The position numbers were made by a program, and so were the translations under genes. DNA of 64,000 nt from NCBI GenBank assembly GCA_044371425.1, contig JBILTR010000015.1, positions 1-64,000 of the forward strand, given 5' to 3'. Under the pieces are notes generated by a model. It saw only the letters and a program-made list of their open reading frames with translations. It was not told the DNA's origin and did not search any database. Within the stretch, counting starts at the first letter, position 1; every line of letters begins with the position of its first letter. The DNA is from JBEISR01 sp044371425. Lineage in GTDB: Bacteria; Planctomycetota; Planctomycetia; Pirellulales; Pirellulaceae. This document shows, in pieces, positions 34,136 through 42,967 of this stretch.

Positions 34136-35203
34136 TCAACGCAGCGAGCTACCGTAGGGATCGGAAGCGATCGCCTGGGGTGCCCCGGCACCAGGAGCTT
34201 CGAATGCCGAGTACTCCGCCCAGATGGGATGATGATCCGACAGCTTGAGGGCATCTTCCACGGAGAGACCAAAGAACTGCATGAGGGAGAGGACACCCGA
34301 GCGACCGGTGTATTCTTTGGTCGTGGCAGCGTCGTGCATGATGTTGTCGTAGAGATTCGTACCCCGAACGTTTGTGGGGATGCCGGCAATCGTCGGCTGG
34401 ATTCCCGCGATCTGCCCCAGCTTCCCAAATCTGGGTGGATCGGCGTTGAAATCCCCTACCATCAGCAGGTCGTCCTCGTTGGCCTGCATGCGTTCAAATG
34501 CCCGAACTCCATTCCAGACATTCGCGAGCACATCCATTTCGCTTTTCACTTCATCGGGATCGGTATGGACGTTCGCCATCGTAAAACGAAATGGCTGCGG
34601 GAGGGTTTTCACCACAAACCGCGCCACGAACGGCTCCCGATGCAGAAGGTCGGGTTGCCCGGGGATCCCGACTTCCTGAGTCGTATTACCAGTTGGCTTG
34701 CCATCCAAAACCGTGTAGGTGGCTTGTGGAGAAGCGATGATGCGTGCACTGTCGTAGACGTACGCGTACTGTTCCTGGCTGGAGGTTCTCCCCAGGCGCG
34801 GGCCGATCAAATACTGGTACTGAACCCCGGTTTGATTGATCGCCTGCAGTAGGCGGGGCAGCGTACCGGTATCCTTCGATCGCACTTCCTGAATCGCGAC
34901 CACGTCGAACTGCCGAATCACCGCCGCCAGTCGCTCAAGCACCCAAGGGTTCTCCACCTTCGACTGCCCGAACGCCTGGATGTTGAAGGAAGCGACCAGA
35001 ATCGTCTGCTGCGTCCTGGCTGGAAGAAGTGCAGCGGGGTTGGCGATCGGCTGGATCGCGATCGGCAAAGTCGTCCGTCGATCCGATCGCTCCCGTGCCT
35101 CCTGATACTCCCGGAACCCTAGCGCAATACCGAACACGGTCGCGAGCACCGCGGCCGCAAACGGATGGATCCAACGGCGATCGATCAGGGCGATCCCTCT
35201 CAT
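34136..35203 (-). CDS. Membrane-anchored endonuclease/exonuclease/phosphatase-fold protein
   Basis: 355 aa from ATG 35203, preceded by AAGGAGG. A TTG at 35242 is the annotated-length alternative. Residues 10-30 (RRWIHPFAAAVLATVFGIALGF) form an N-terminal anchor. The EEP core follows: VASFNIQAFG (Asn), VVAIQEVRS (metal Glu), FTMANVHTDP, LLMVGDFNADP (Asp-x-Asn), and LKLSDHHPIWAEY (His pair at the end). Such proteins are DNase I-like nucleases or phosphatases; the exported or anchored position suggests an extracytoplasmic substrate. The HEAT-like gene lies 83 bp upstream. Confidence 0.82.
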   Translation of the reverse strand: MRGIALIDRRWIHPFAAAVLATVFGIALGFREYQEARERSDRRTTLPIAIQPIANPAALLPARTQQTILVASFNIQAFGQSKVENPWVLERLAAVIRQFDVVAIQEVRSKDTGTLPRLLQAINQTGVQYQYLIGPRLGRTSSQEQYAYVYDSARIIASPQATYTVLDGKPTGNTTQEVGIPGQPDLLHREPFVARFVVKTLPQPFRFTMANVHTDPDEVKSEMDVLANVWNGVRAFERMQANEDDLLMVGDFNADPPRFGKLGQIAGIQPTIAGIPTNVRGTNLYDNIMHDAATTKEYTGRSGVLSLMQFFGLSVEDALKLSDHHPIWAEYSAFEAPGAGAPQAIASDPYGSSLR

Positions 35204-35286
35204 CCCTCCAAGCCTCCTTGCCTGGAATTGGAAATATTTCAATGCGATTCAAGGAGAAAATGCAGTCGACGTTCGATGGCTCACAA

Positions 35287-35739
35287 TCACCCCGCACTCG
35301 AACAGCATTTCGCTGCAGCCTGCCTCAATCCAGCCGAGGGACTGGCATCGGCAAGATGTTGGATAGCGAGTCGCGATGATTCGGCCAATCGCGGAAACCG
35401 TTCCAGTGCCCAACAGGCTCGCACCGCATTGGCCTCTGCGACCTGTGCACCACTGGCCACCTCCACCAAAGCTCGCTCCATCGCCTCCTCCGGCTGCTCA
35501 ATCCTCCCAGCCAAAGTGCACAACCAGTACTGCCTGTCCCCAGATTCCTTCGCCAACCGATCCGCGATCCAATTCCACTTCTCTTGGGGAGGAGGCCCGC
35601 AATTCTCCAGCGATTCAGTTGCCCAGGAGACCACTTCCTCTTCCTCGCTTCCCACGGCAGCGATCAACTCCTCCAGGTGGTGCCACGCCTCCACTGGATC
35701 GTTTGCCCATCGCTGAAGCTGCTCCAGATCTACCTTCAT
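35287..35739 (-). CDS. Small HEAT-like helical protein
   Basis: 150 aa from ATG 35739, with GAGG upstream; the frame is open to 35847. It consists of repeated helical pairs (EAWHHLEELIAAVGSEEEEVVSWATESLEN; RQYWLCTLAGRIEQPEEAMERALVEVA; AVRACWALERFPRLAESSRLAIQHLADASP). These look like HEAT/ARM or PBS-lyase repeats and suggest a protein-binding role. No signal peptide. Probably in a two-gene unit with the EEP gene downstream. Confidence 0.65.
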   Translation of the reverse strand: MKVDLEQLQRWANDPVEAWHHLEELIAAVGSEEEEVVSWATESLENCGPPPQEKWNWIADRLAKESGDRQYWLCTLAGRIEQPEEAMERALVEVASGAQVAEANAVRACWALERFPRLAESSRLAIQHLADASPSAGLRQAAAKCCSSAG

Positions 35740-36023
35740 CCAGACCATCCTCTTGGCTGTTCGTCTGTCCATCCTCGTGAAGTCCAGCAAAAGCGACCAC
35801 AAGCGGTCGATATTCGCCAACGGCACTGGCGCCAAGATCAGTTGCATCGCATTCCAGCCAACGAGCGCAAAGAAGCGTTAAGCCGCAATGCGCACAGCAG
35901 AAAAAGATCTCTGGACATCACCCAAGTGATTTGCCATAAGCCGTAGAGAGTCGATGTGAATTCGGCCTTTCCCGCGCCATTCGTCAACGAAAATGCGACG
36001 CGATTCCATTGGGAGAATTTGCG

Positions 36024-36437
36024 ATGATCCGCTACACCGCATGGCTGGGCTGTTTGCTGCTAGGGTTGGCCACGGCGCCTGCCTTGGGTCAGAGTGCATC
36101 CGGATCGCCTTTGGGAGAGTCGAGCGTTCGTCGGACGATCACGACAGAAAATGCCGCCCCACTTGCTTCCGCTGAGAGTGGCTCCACCGTTGCTTCGGAA
36201 CATCTCCAGCAGATCGCGGAGAAGAAAAGTTGGTGGTCGACCCCCTCGTGGATGAAATGGGGTGGAGGTAAATCACCGTCGAAGAAAAAGAGCAGCGGCG
36301 GATTCACGGAAACCACAAAACGATGGTGGGGAAACATCAAAAAAGCGCTCGATCCCTACCCAGACGATTTGGAACCCAAAACGATCGATAAGCCGACAAT
36401 TGGGGATTGGCAGGATCTGGAAAGACCGAAATTCTAG
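36024..36437 (+). CDS. Tiny exported Trp/Lys/Ser-rich protein (upstream of a tandem pair)
   Basis: 137 aa from ATG 36024 (GGGAGA 7 nt upstream). Signal peptide to about residue 22 (AWLGCLLLGLATAPALGQ). The mature part carries KSWWSTPSWMKWGGGKSPSKKKSSGG, then ETTKRWWGNIKKALDPY. It is basic and rich in Trp. The next gene, 24 bp downstream, repeats the layout (WW-x-W, Lys/Ser linker, TK-x-WW-N). Not a family I recognise; the basic, aromatic character could suit binding to an acidic polymer. Confidence 0.75.
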   Translation: MIRYTAWLGCLLLGLATAPALGQSASGSPLGESSVRRTITTENAAPLASAESGSTVASEHLQQIAEKKSWWSTPSWMKWGGGKSPSKKKSSGGFTETTKRWWGNIKKALDPYPDDLEPKTIDKPTIGDWQDLERPKF

Positions 36438-36461
36438 TGCTGAAGCAAGGAGTCGTCGCAC

Positions 36462-36839
36462 ATGACCTCTTCGATCCGCGTGCCATTTTGGATCCTCTTG
36501 ATTGCCAGCCTGCTCTGCTTCGACAGCAGCCAGGCCATTGCCAAGGAAACTTCTTGGTGGAATGGTTGGTTTGGCAGCAGTTCCAAGCCATCGAAGTCGA
36601 CTCGCAAGTCCGATGAGTGGCAGCCGCCTAAATCAACTCCTCCTTGGGTCCAGCAGGCGCCTCGGCCCAAGTCCGCACAACCCTCTAAGAAATCGACTTC
36701 CTCATGGTCTCAAGCCACAAGTTCCACCAAGCAATGGTGGAACCGCGTCACCGGGCAGTCGACGATGAAGGGCAAAGCTGTCACCAGCCGTAAACCAGCC
36801 ACCAGCAGCAACAAGAAGAATTCGTTTTGGCCTTGGTAG
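36462..36839 (+). CDS. Tiny exported Trp/Lys/Ser-rich protein (downstream paralogue)
   Basis: 125 aa; AAGGAG precedes ATG 36462 (spacer 12). Signal peptide to about residue 27 (WILLIASLLCFDSSQAIA). The mature sequence has TSWWNGWFGSSSKPSKSTRK, a Pro/Lys/Ser middle, then STKQWWNRVTGQ and the C-terminus NSFWPW. It shares the WW-x-W / STKxWWN pattern with the gene before it, so the two probably arose by tandem duplication. Probably co-transcribed with it. Function unknown. Confidence 0.75.
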   Translation: MTSSIRVPFWILLIASLLCFDSSQAIAKETSWWNGWFGSSSKPSKSTRKSDEWQPPKSTPPWVQQAPRPKSAQPSKKSTSSWSQATSSTKQWWNRVTGQSTMKGKAVTSRKPATSSNKKNSFWPW

Positions 36840-36955
36840 GATGCACAGCGGCTCTGAAAATTCGCCGCAGGCAACCAAGTCTCATCCGCATCGATGCCCG
36901 ATGGGAAGCGATAAGTCCGCTGCGTCGTTTCGCGACGTAGACATTCCTACATGGA

Positions 36956-37408
36956 TTACTGGATCGCATCTTGAGGTGCTGGGGCGATCTTTTCAATCCA
37001 TAGCGTCGACGCACCTCGAAACCGTTCGATGCGACCCCATACCTGCCAAGCCCGCCTCTTCAGTGGCTCCTCCTGGCGATCGAAAGCATCCAGCACAGCA
37101 TTGCTGAAGCAGGGGATCCCGTCACCTTGGCCATCGGACGATCGAAAGAGATAGTGATCGCCACTCCAACTCAGCGATCCAATCATCGACCCATCATCGG
37201 CTGCATCCAGCCGTCGATCGACGTCCTCTGCCAGTGTGTGGATGAAATACTGGTTCGGTTTTCGAACCCCCTCAGCGGTTGAATGGCTGTCGGAAACCAC
37301 CCAGTAATCACGCAGGTTGGAAAACACGACAACCACCAAAATGGCCGAAGCAACCCAGAAGGTGGTCGACCGCGGCGGAATCTCAGATATTCTCCATCGC
37401 CGCGTCAT
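36956..37408 (-). CDS. Single-span membrane protein, unknown
   Basis: 150 aa. One transmembrane helix at residues 16-31 (TTFWVASAILVVVVFSN) after a basic N-terminus (MTRRWR), then a soluble domain (HSTAEGVRKPNQYFIHTLAEDVDRRL, ending IEKIAPAPQ). No conserved motif noticed. It starts 10 bp after the stop of the small membrane gene on the same strand (37419), so the pair is probably one unit. Confidence 0.6.
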   Translation of the reverse strand: MTRRWRISEIPPRSTTFWVASAILVVVVFSNLRDYWVVSDSHSTAEGVRKPNQYFIHTLAEDVDRRLDAADDGSMIGSLSWSGDHYLFRSSDGQGDGIPCFSNAVLDAFDRQEEPLKRRAWQVWGRIERFRGASTLWIEKIAPAPQDAIQ

Positions 37409-37418
37409 ATTCGACCGC

Positions 37419-37700
37419 TCAATCGTCCTTGGGCATGATCAATGCATGGAGGCAAATAAAGCCACCAGCAGCCAAAAGTCCGTACCCCAACCACCGAGGA
37501 AAACGAATCTGCTGCTTTGGACTGATTGCAGGAGAGTTGTAGAAACTGCCCACAGGATCACTGGATGCCACTTGGCCACGCACCACGCGACGCAGTGCCT
37601 TCGTGCTGGACTCATTCAGGACGACGGAGTCGAAGAGGCGAACCTCCAACCCCAGGAAAAGCAGAATCATCCCCAGAACGAAATACCGTGAACGGCGCAT
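37419..37700 (-). CDS. Small two-span membrane protein, unknown
   Basis: 93 aa from ATG 37700; a GTG at 37724 is the alternative. Transmembrane segments lie at residues 6-19 (YFVLGMILLFLGLEV) and about 71-86 (WLGYGLLAAGGFICLHAL). Between them is a polar stretch with NSPAISPKQQIRFPRW. Short, hydrophobic and adjacent to another small membrane gene 10 bp downstream. Function unknown. Confidence 0.6.
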   Translation of the reverse strand: MRRSRYFVLGMILLFLGLEVRLFDSVVLNESSTKALRRVVRGQVASSDPVGSFYNSPAISPKQQIRFPRWLGYGLLAAGGFICLHALIMPKDD

Positions 37701-38196
37701 CAGGTTGTCCCCAGCAATCCCCACCCTCCCTGCAAGTGCAATCCCCGGCCAGTCGATCCTTCTCCTGGCGATAGCCCAATCGGCTTTGGGAAATATCGAA
37801 TTCCCAGACGGGGAAAATCAAATGATTCCGACCGATTCGGCGCAAGCCCTACCGGTTCGGGTTCCCTTCGCAGCGATGCCCCCCGAGTTGTCGGGTGAAT
37901 ATCCTACGGCGGTTGGGCAGTTGGGTTAGATAAAGCCACCTTGACTGTCGACAGCAGAGAAACTTGGTTGACTATTCGGGTTGTACCGTGCGCAGGGAGA
38001 TTCGCTGTTTTGTGGCCTACCCGCGGGGTCCTACACGAACAGAATCGCTGAGAAAAGGGTACGATGGTGGAGCGGTTGAGTTGCCGCACGAGCCACCGGG
38101 ACAGGACGAGCGTCGGTAGGCGAGTGACACAAAACGCAACTCCGCTCGGCCGCCGGCTCGGTGTCAGAACTCCAGAATGAGGATGGATGGAGAAGG
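37701..38196. other. Region before the carotenoid operon, nothing recognised
   Basis: 496 bp. Plus-strand frames (such as one ending at 37929) and a minus-strand frame overlapping the crtN start give no convincing protein. The minus frame contains CVLCHSP, a CxxCH-like run, but lies across crtN and is not credible. It should carry the operon promoter. Confidence 0.4.
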
Positions 38197-39726
38197 ATGA
38201 GCAAGCTGAAGAACGGGCGAAACGTCGTCGTCATTGGAGGGGGCCCCGGTGGATTGGCGGCCGCCATGCAACTGGCTCATGCAGGTGCCAACGTCACACT
38301 CCTGGAGGCCAAACCAACACTCGGTGGCCGCTGTTCGCTGATCGAACAGGATTGGTTTCGCTTCGATCTAGGCCCAACCTTTTTCCTTTATCCGCGCGTC
38401 CTAAAGGAAATCTTCCAATCCGTCGGCAGGATTCTCGACGAAGAAGTCCCGATGGCACGGCTGGACCCCCAGTACCGGATCACTTTCGGTGCCGGAGGCA
38501 AACTCGATTGCACCCCGAATCTGGAAGAGATGGAGCGACAGATTGTTGCGCTCTCTCCGAAAGATGCCGGGGCTCTTCGGCGCTACATGGACGAGAATCG
38601 GACCAAACTACAGAAGTTTCGGCCAATTCTTGAGTCACCTTTCAACAGTGCGCTGGATCTCCTGAGGCCACCGGTCTTGGCAGCCGCGCCGATGGCCAAG
38701 CCATGGAAGACGCTGGGACAGGAATTGAATAGCTACTTCAAAGACCCACGACTGACAATCGCGTTCTCCTTCCAGTCGAAGTACCTGGGGATGTCTCCCT
38801 TCCGCTGCCCAAGCCTTTTCTCCATCCTGTCGTTTCTGGAGTACGAACATGGAGTCTTTCATCCGCTAGGAGGGTGCGGGCAGGTGAGCTTGGCGATGGG
38901 GCGCGTTGCCAGCGAATTGGGGGTCGACATCCATTTGAACGAAGCGGTGACCGAGCTGAAGTTTGAAGGGAAGCGTGTCACCGGGGTCAAAACGTCGCGC
39001 GGCGACTATGAGCTGGATGCGTTGGTGATCAATGCCGATTTCGCCAATGCGATGAAACGCCTGGTGCCAGACCGATTGAGAAACCGCTGGACCGATCGCA
39101 AATTGGCCGCCAAACAATACTCCTGTTCAACCTTCATGCTCTATTTAGGCATCGAGGGACAGTACGACAAACTCCCACACCACAGCATCCATATCGCGAC
39201 CGATTACGAAAAAAATCTTCGCGAGATCGAACTGGATCATGTGCTTCCGGAAGATCCATCGTTTTACGTCCAGAATCCATCCGTCACCGACCCATCGCTT
39301 GCACCTGCCGGCTGCTCTGGACTCTACATCCTCGTCCCGGTTCCCAACCTTCAGCGGGGCACGATCGACTGGGATTCCAAGACCACTTCTGCCTACCGCG
39401 AAAAAGTGCTCGATCGACTCCAACTGATCGGGATCGAAGGAGTCCGAGATCGGATCAAGACCGAGTTTCAAGTGACCCCCAAGGACTGGCAAGAGAAGTA
39501 CGGCGTGCATTACGGAGCGACCTTCAATCTCGCTCATTCCTTGTCCCAAATGCTGCATCTGCGGCCCCACAACCGGTTTGAGGATCTCCAGGGAGTGTAT
39601 TTGGTGGGGGGCGGTACGCATCCAGGGAGCGGATTGCCTGTGATCTATGAGTCGAGTCGCATTTCGTGCCGACAGCTATTGCCACAGCTGGGCTTGTCGA
39701 CGCAGTTCATGGAGGTGGCTCCGTGA
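38197..39726 (+). CDS. crtN: CrtN-like C30 carotenoid (squalene/diapophytoene) desaturase
   Basis: 509 aa from ATG 38197; a GTG at 38161 is possible. FAD-binding VVVIGGGPGGLAAAMQLAHAGA and LGGRCSLIEQDWFRFDLGPT are the phytoene desaturase/CrtI signatures. C-terminal HYGATFNLAHSLSQM and VYLVGGGTHPGSGLPVIYES complete the family. Central YSCSTFMLYLGIEGQYDKLPHHSIHIA matches staphylococcal CrtN. The enzyme introduces double bonds into a C30 chain; in planctomycetes squalene made by HpnCDE is the likely substrate, since no CrtM is visible here. First gene of the operon. Confidence 0.88.
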   Translation: MSKLKNGRNVVVIGGGPGGLAAAMQLAHAGANVTLLEAKPTLGGRCSLIEQDWFRFDLGPTFFLYPRVLKEIFQSVGRILDEEVPMARLDPQYRITFGAGGKLDCTPNLEEMERQIVALSPKDAGALRRYMDENRTKLQKFRPILESPFNSALDLLRPPVLAAAPMAKPWKTLGQELNSYFKDPRLTIAFSFQSKYLGMSPFRCPSLFSILSFLEYEHGVFHPLGGCGQVSLAMGRVASELGVDIHLNEAVTELKFEGKRVTGVKTSRGDYELDALVINADFANAMKRLVPDRLRNRWTDRKLAAKQYSCSTFMLYLGIEGQYDKLPHHSIHIATDYEKNLREIELDHVLPEDPSFYVQNPSVTDPSLAPAGCSGLYILVPVPNLQRGTIDWDSKTTSAYREKVLDRLQLIGIEGVRDRIKTEFQVTPKDWQEKYGVHYGATFNLAHSLSQMLHLRPHNRFEDLQGVYLVGGGTHPGSGLPVIYESSRISCRQLLPQLGLSTQFMEVAP

Positions 39727-39801
39727 GTCGACCGACCACACCAACCGGCAAATGGCCGCCCGGCTTGGGTGGGAAGAAGGACTCGTTGTGCGGAGTTGCC
39801 G

Positions 39802-41280
39802 ATGGGTGACCGGCTTGGGATGGAACAGCGAGTCGCCAATCTTAGGGAACGATCGGCCGATGCACAGCGCGTGTGGCGCGACGTTCCAATCGAGACGAGG
39901 TCGCGCAGCGCCGCCAATGTCGCTCAGCAGTTGGCCGAGGATTGCGATCGATGGTTGGAGCGACTTGCTAGCCCCTTACGCACCGACCCTGTTGTCTCGC
40001 TAGCTGGTGAGATTCTCCCTCTCGCAGATGCGGCAGCATGGCTTTCCAAGAAGGCGGCTGGCATCCTCGCCGATCGCCGGGCCAGCTTCTGGCAAAGGCC
40101 TTGGTGGATGGGGCGAATGAGCGCCACCACCCGTCGCGTGCCGTGGGGTCGTGTACTAATCCTTGGGGCTTGGAATTATCCCCTGTTGTTGATGGGGGTC
40201 CAATCGCTGCAGGCACTGGTCGCTGGCAACAGTGCCCTGCTCAAACCTCCCCCTGGTGGAGACTTGGTGGCGCGGGCCTGGAAGGAACTCCTGGAGGCTG
40301 CTGGCTTCCCCTCCGATACCATCTTGCTGCTAGACACCGACCCAGCAGAAGCTCAGGAAGCGATGCGGCAGGGAGTCGAACATGTCGTCCTGACCGGCTC
40401 CAGCACCACCGGCAAAAAGGTGCTGGAACAACTGGCACCTCGCCTGACCCCCGCTACGCTGGAGTTGAGCGGTTGCGATACATGCGTCGTTTGGGAGAAC
40501 GCCGATTTGGATCGCGCGGTGTCAGCCCTTGTCTACAGTCTTCGATTCAACGCCAGTTGTACCTGCATGGCGATTCGGCGAGTCCTCTGCCATCACAGAC
40601 TCTACCACAGCCTGATCGAACAGCTCCAGCAACGGCTGAACAGCCTCGAACCCATTCCGGTGCTTCCTTCGTCCCTTCGACATCTAAGGCAACCATGGGA
40701 GGATGCCCGAGCCCAAGGAGCTAGAAGTCTTGGCGGAGTCGTGTTTCCTGAGGGGACTGAAGGATCGACCGTTGTATTCACCAAGCCTCTGGTGCTTGTC
40801 GATTGCCCACAACCGAGTCCCATGGACCATCTTGATGTTTTCGCACCGTGGCTGGCGATAAGTCGCGTGGATTCGATCGAGCGGCTGAAGGATTGTTGGA
40901 GTGCATCGAGGTACGGCCTGACGGGAGTTGTTTTTGGTGGTGAAACGATTCCAGAGGGCTTGAAGAGCTACCTTCAGGTGGGCACGATCGTCATGGATGA
41001 CCTATTCGTTCCAACCGCAGATCCCCAATTGGCATTTGGAGGAGTCGGTGAAAGCGGCTATGGCGTAACTCGGGGAGTCGAAGGGCTGATCGGCATGACC
41101 CGGCCGCAGGTCGTGGCAAAACGCCTCGGTCACTGGCTTCCACATTTGGATTCCAAAAAGGGTGAGGAATTGGATATCCTCAAAGGGATCCTGGTGAGTC
41201 GCCATGGCGTGACGTGGCGAAAGAGACTGGAAGGTTGGAAGCGGCTTGCGGAAGCAGGCCGGCGACAAAAGCAACGATAA
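39802..41280 (+). CDS. aldH: Aldehyde dehydrogenase of the carotenoid operon
   Basis: 492 aa from ATG 39802, with GGAG 6 nt before it; a GTG at 39769 is the annotated-length alternative. The NAD-binding part has GRVLILGAWNYPLLLMG, SALLKPPPGG and VLTGSSTTGKKVLE. The active site has ATLELSGCDTCVVW (Glu) and RFNASCTCMAIRRV, in which the second Cys is in the nucleophile position; the usual GQ before it is replaced by SC. In the C30 pathway this enzyme would oxidise the terminal aldehyde to the carboxylate. 75 bp after crtN; its neighbour downstream is crtP. Confidence 0.88.
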   Translation: MGDRLGMEQRVANLRERSADAQRVWRDVPIETRSRSAANVAQQLAEDCDRWLERLASPLRTDPVVSLAGEILPLADAAAWLSKKAAGILADRRASFWQRPWWMGRMSATTRRVPWGRVLILGAWNYPLLLMGVQSLQALVAGNSALLKPPPGGDLVARAWKELLEAAGFPSDTILLLDTDPAEAQEAMRQGVEHVVLTGSSTTGKKVLEQLAPRLTPATLELSGCDTCVVWENADLDRAVSALVYSLRFNASCTCMAIRRVLCHHRLYHSLIEQLQQRLNSLEPIPVLPSSLRHLRQPWEDARAQGARSLGGVVFPEGTEGSTVVFTKPLVLVDCPQPSPMDHLDVFAPWLAISRVDSIERLKDCWSASRYGLTGVVFGGETIPEGLKSYLQVGTIVMDDLFVPTADPQLAFGGVGESGYGVTRGVEGLIGMTRPQVVAKRLGHWLPHLDSKKGEELDILKGILVSRHGVTWRKRLEGWKRLAEAGRRQKQR

Positions 41281-41413
41281 GCGACACGATCGGGGATGCA
41301 GGGAATCGGAAGACGGCTTGGCAGACACCGTGCCAAGTTCTCTTGCCTCGCTCTGCAGAAACCCGCGATAAAGATTACAGGATGCACTTCATAGGATTCG
41401 GGAGGAATCGAAG

Positions 41414-42967
41414 ATGATTCAGCGCGTCGGGACGAAGCGTTCGGTTGGGGTGATTGGCAGCGGCTTGGCGGGATTGACTGCCGCCTGCACCCTGGCCGCC
41501 AGAGGCCATCGCGTCACCTTGCTGGAGAAGAACGAATGGGTGGGTGGGAAGGCAGCAGTCTGGAAACAAGACGGCTTTCGCTTCGACATGGGGCCCACCA
41601 TCTTAACCCTGCCTTCGGTGCTTCGACGCGTTTACGAGGAAGCCGGCAAGCGAATGGAAGACCACCTGGAGCTGGTGGCTTTGGACCCGCAGTGGAGATG
41701 CTTCTTCGAGGACGGATCGACGCTGGACTTGGTCCCCGATGTGCGGCAGATGCAGGAGAATCTTCGGCGATTCTCTTCATCCCCGACAGCGGCGGCCGAG
41801 GGATACGGGCGATTCATCGAGATGTCCCGGCAGTTGCACGACGTTAGCGACCGCTTCTTTTTTTGGAAGAGTGTCGGTGGGATTGCCGATACGCTGGAAT
41901 TCAAAGGTGCGTTTTCTCCGGCGGTGCTACGCGATGTTCTGTCGCTACGGATGGGCAAATCGGTGGCTCAAGTGGTCCGCCAGTATGTTCCCGACGAAAA
42001 GGCCGCTCAGATGATCGACCATTTCACACAATACGTCGGAAGCTCACCCGAAGCCTCCCCCGCCGTCCTCTGCGGGATCGCTCACATGCAGACCGAAGAA
42101 GGAGTCTGGTACCCGATCGGCGGAACGCGCGCCGTCCCCGAAGCACTGCAAAAGTTGGCTTTGGACCTTGGAGTGACTATCCGCACCCAATCGGACGTGC
42201 AGCAGATTGTTTCGGAAGGGGGAAGAGTCGCTGGGGTGGTGCTCGAGGGAGGTGAGCGATTGGAATTCGATGCCGTCGTATCCAATTGCGATGCGGTGCG
42301 CACCCATCGCGAACTGATGGCCAAGACTCCAGCCGACGATCGCTTTGAGAAGCGTAGGAAATACGAACCAGCCTGCTCGGGCGTCGTGCTCTATCTGGGA
42401 CTGAAAAAGAAGTACGATCACCTGCTGCATCACAATTTTGTATTCTCGCGCGATCCCCACGAAGAGTTCGAGGCGATTTATCGACGAGGTGAACCGGCGC
42501 CCGATCCTACGGCATACCTTTGCGCGCCGTCGATCAGTGAACCCGAAGTTGCGCCTCCGGGTGGCGAGGCGCTCTACATCCTGGTGCATACGCCCTACTT
42601 GCGCGAGCATCACGACTGGAAGAAGATGCTTCCAGAGTATCGGGAGGTGATCCTTCGGAAACTGGAGACGACAGGCAAAATGCCTGATATCCGGGAACGG
42701 ATCGTCACGGAAAATGCACTGACACCCGAAGGAATCCACAAGAGGTATCGAGTCCTCCAGGGGGCGATCTACGGACTGGCCAGCCATGGCAAGTATCTTG
42801 GCGCCTTCAAGCCCGCCAATCGCAGCCCCGATATGCGAGGTCTCTATCTCGCGGGCGGAGCAGCTCATCCCGGTCCCGGAATGCCGATGGTGATGATGAG
42901 CGGATGGATTGCAGCCGATGCACTCGATCAGGACGCTCAGAAAGGACTTCTGGAGAAGACGCGTTGA
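41414..42967 (+). CDS. crtP: CrtP-like C30 carotenoid oxidase
   Basis: 517 aa; GGAGGA precedes ATG 41414 well. FAD motif VGVIGSGLAGLTAACTLAARGH and VGGKAAVWKQDGFRFDMGPTI. DPQWRCFFEDGSTLDLV and TQYVGSSPEASPAVLCGIAHMQ match staphylococcal CrtP. The C-terminus LYLAGGAAHPGPGMPMVMMSGWIAADAL is typical. CrtP oxidises the terminal methyl of diaponeurosporene to an aldehyde. Its TGA overlaps the next gene's ATG (TGATG), indicating translational coupling. Confidence 0.88.
   Translation: MIQRVGTKRSVGVIGSGLAGLTAACTLAARGHRVTLLEKNEWVGGKAAVWKQDGFRFDMGPTILTLPSVLRRVYEEAGKRMEDHLELVALDPQWRCFFEDGSTLDLVPDVRQMQENLRRFSSSPTAAAEGYGRFIEMSRQLHDVSDRFFFWKSVGGIADTLEFKGAFSPAVLRDVLSLRMGKSVAQVVRQYVPDEKAAQMIDHFTQYVGSSPEASPAVLCGIAHMQTEEGVWYPIGGTRAVPEALQKLALDLGVTIRTQSDVQQIVSEGGRVAGVVLEGGERLEFDAVVSNCDAVRTHRELMAKTPADDRFEKRRKYEPACSGVVLYLGLKKKYDHLLHHNFVFSRDPHEEFEAIYRRGEPAPDPTAYLCAPSISEPEVAPPGGEALYILVHTPYLREHHDWKKMLPEYREVILRKLETTGKMPDIRERIVTENALTPEGIHKRYRVLQGAIYGLASHGKYLGAFKPANRSPDMRGLYLAGGAAHPGPGMPMVMMSGWIAADALDQDAQKGLLEKTR

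Noticed and set aside
38031..38267. Minus-strand frame with CVLCHSP, possible cytochrome c motif
   Set aside because: Overlaps the crtN start and has no other cytochrome features.
41319..41333. TGGCACGGTGTCTGC on the minus strand, a sigma-54-like site
   Set aside because: Spacing fits, but it would transcribe antisense through aldH with no gene to serve.
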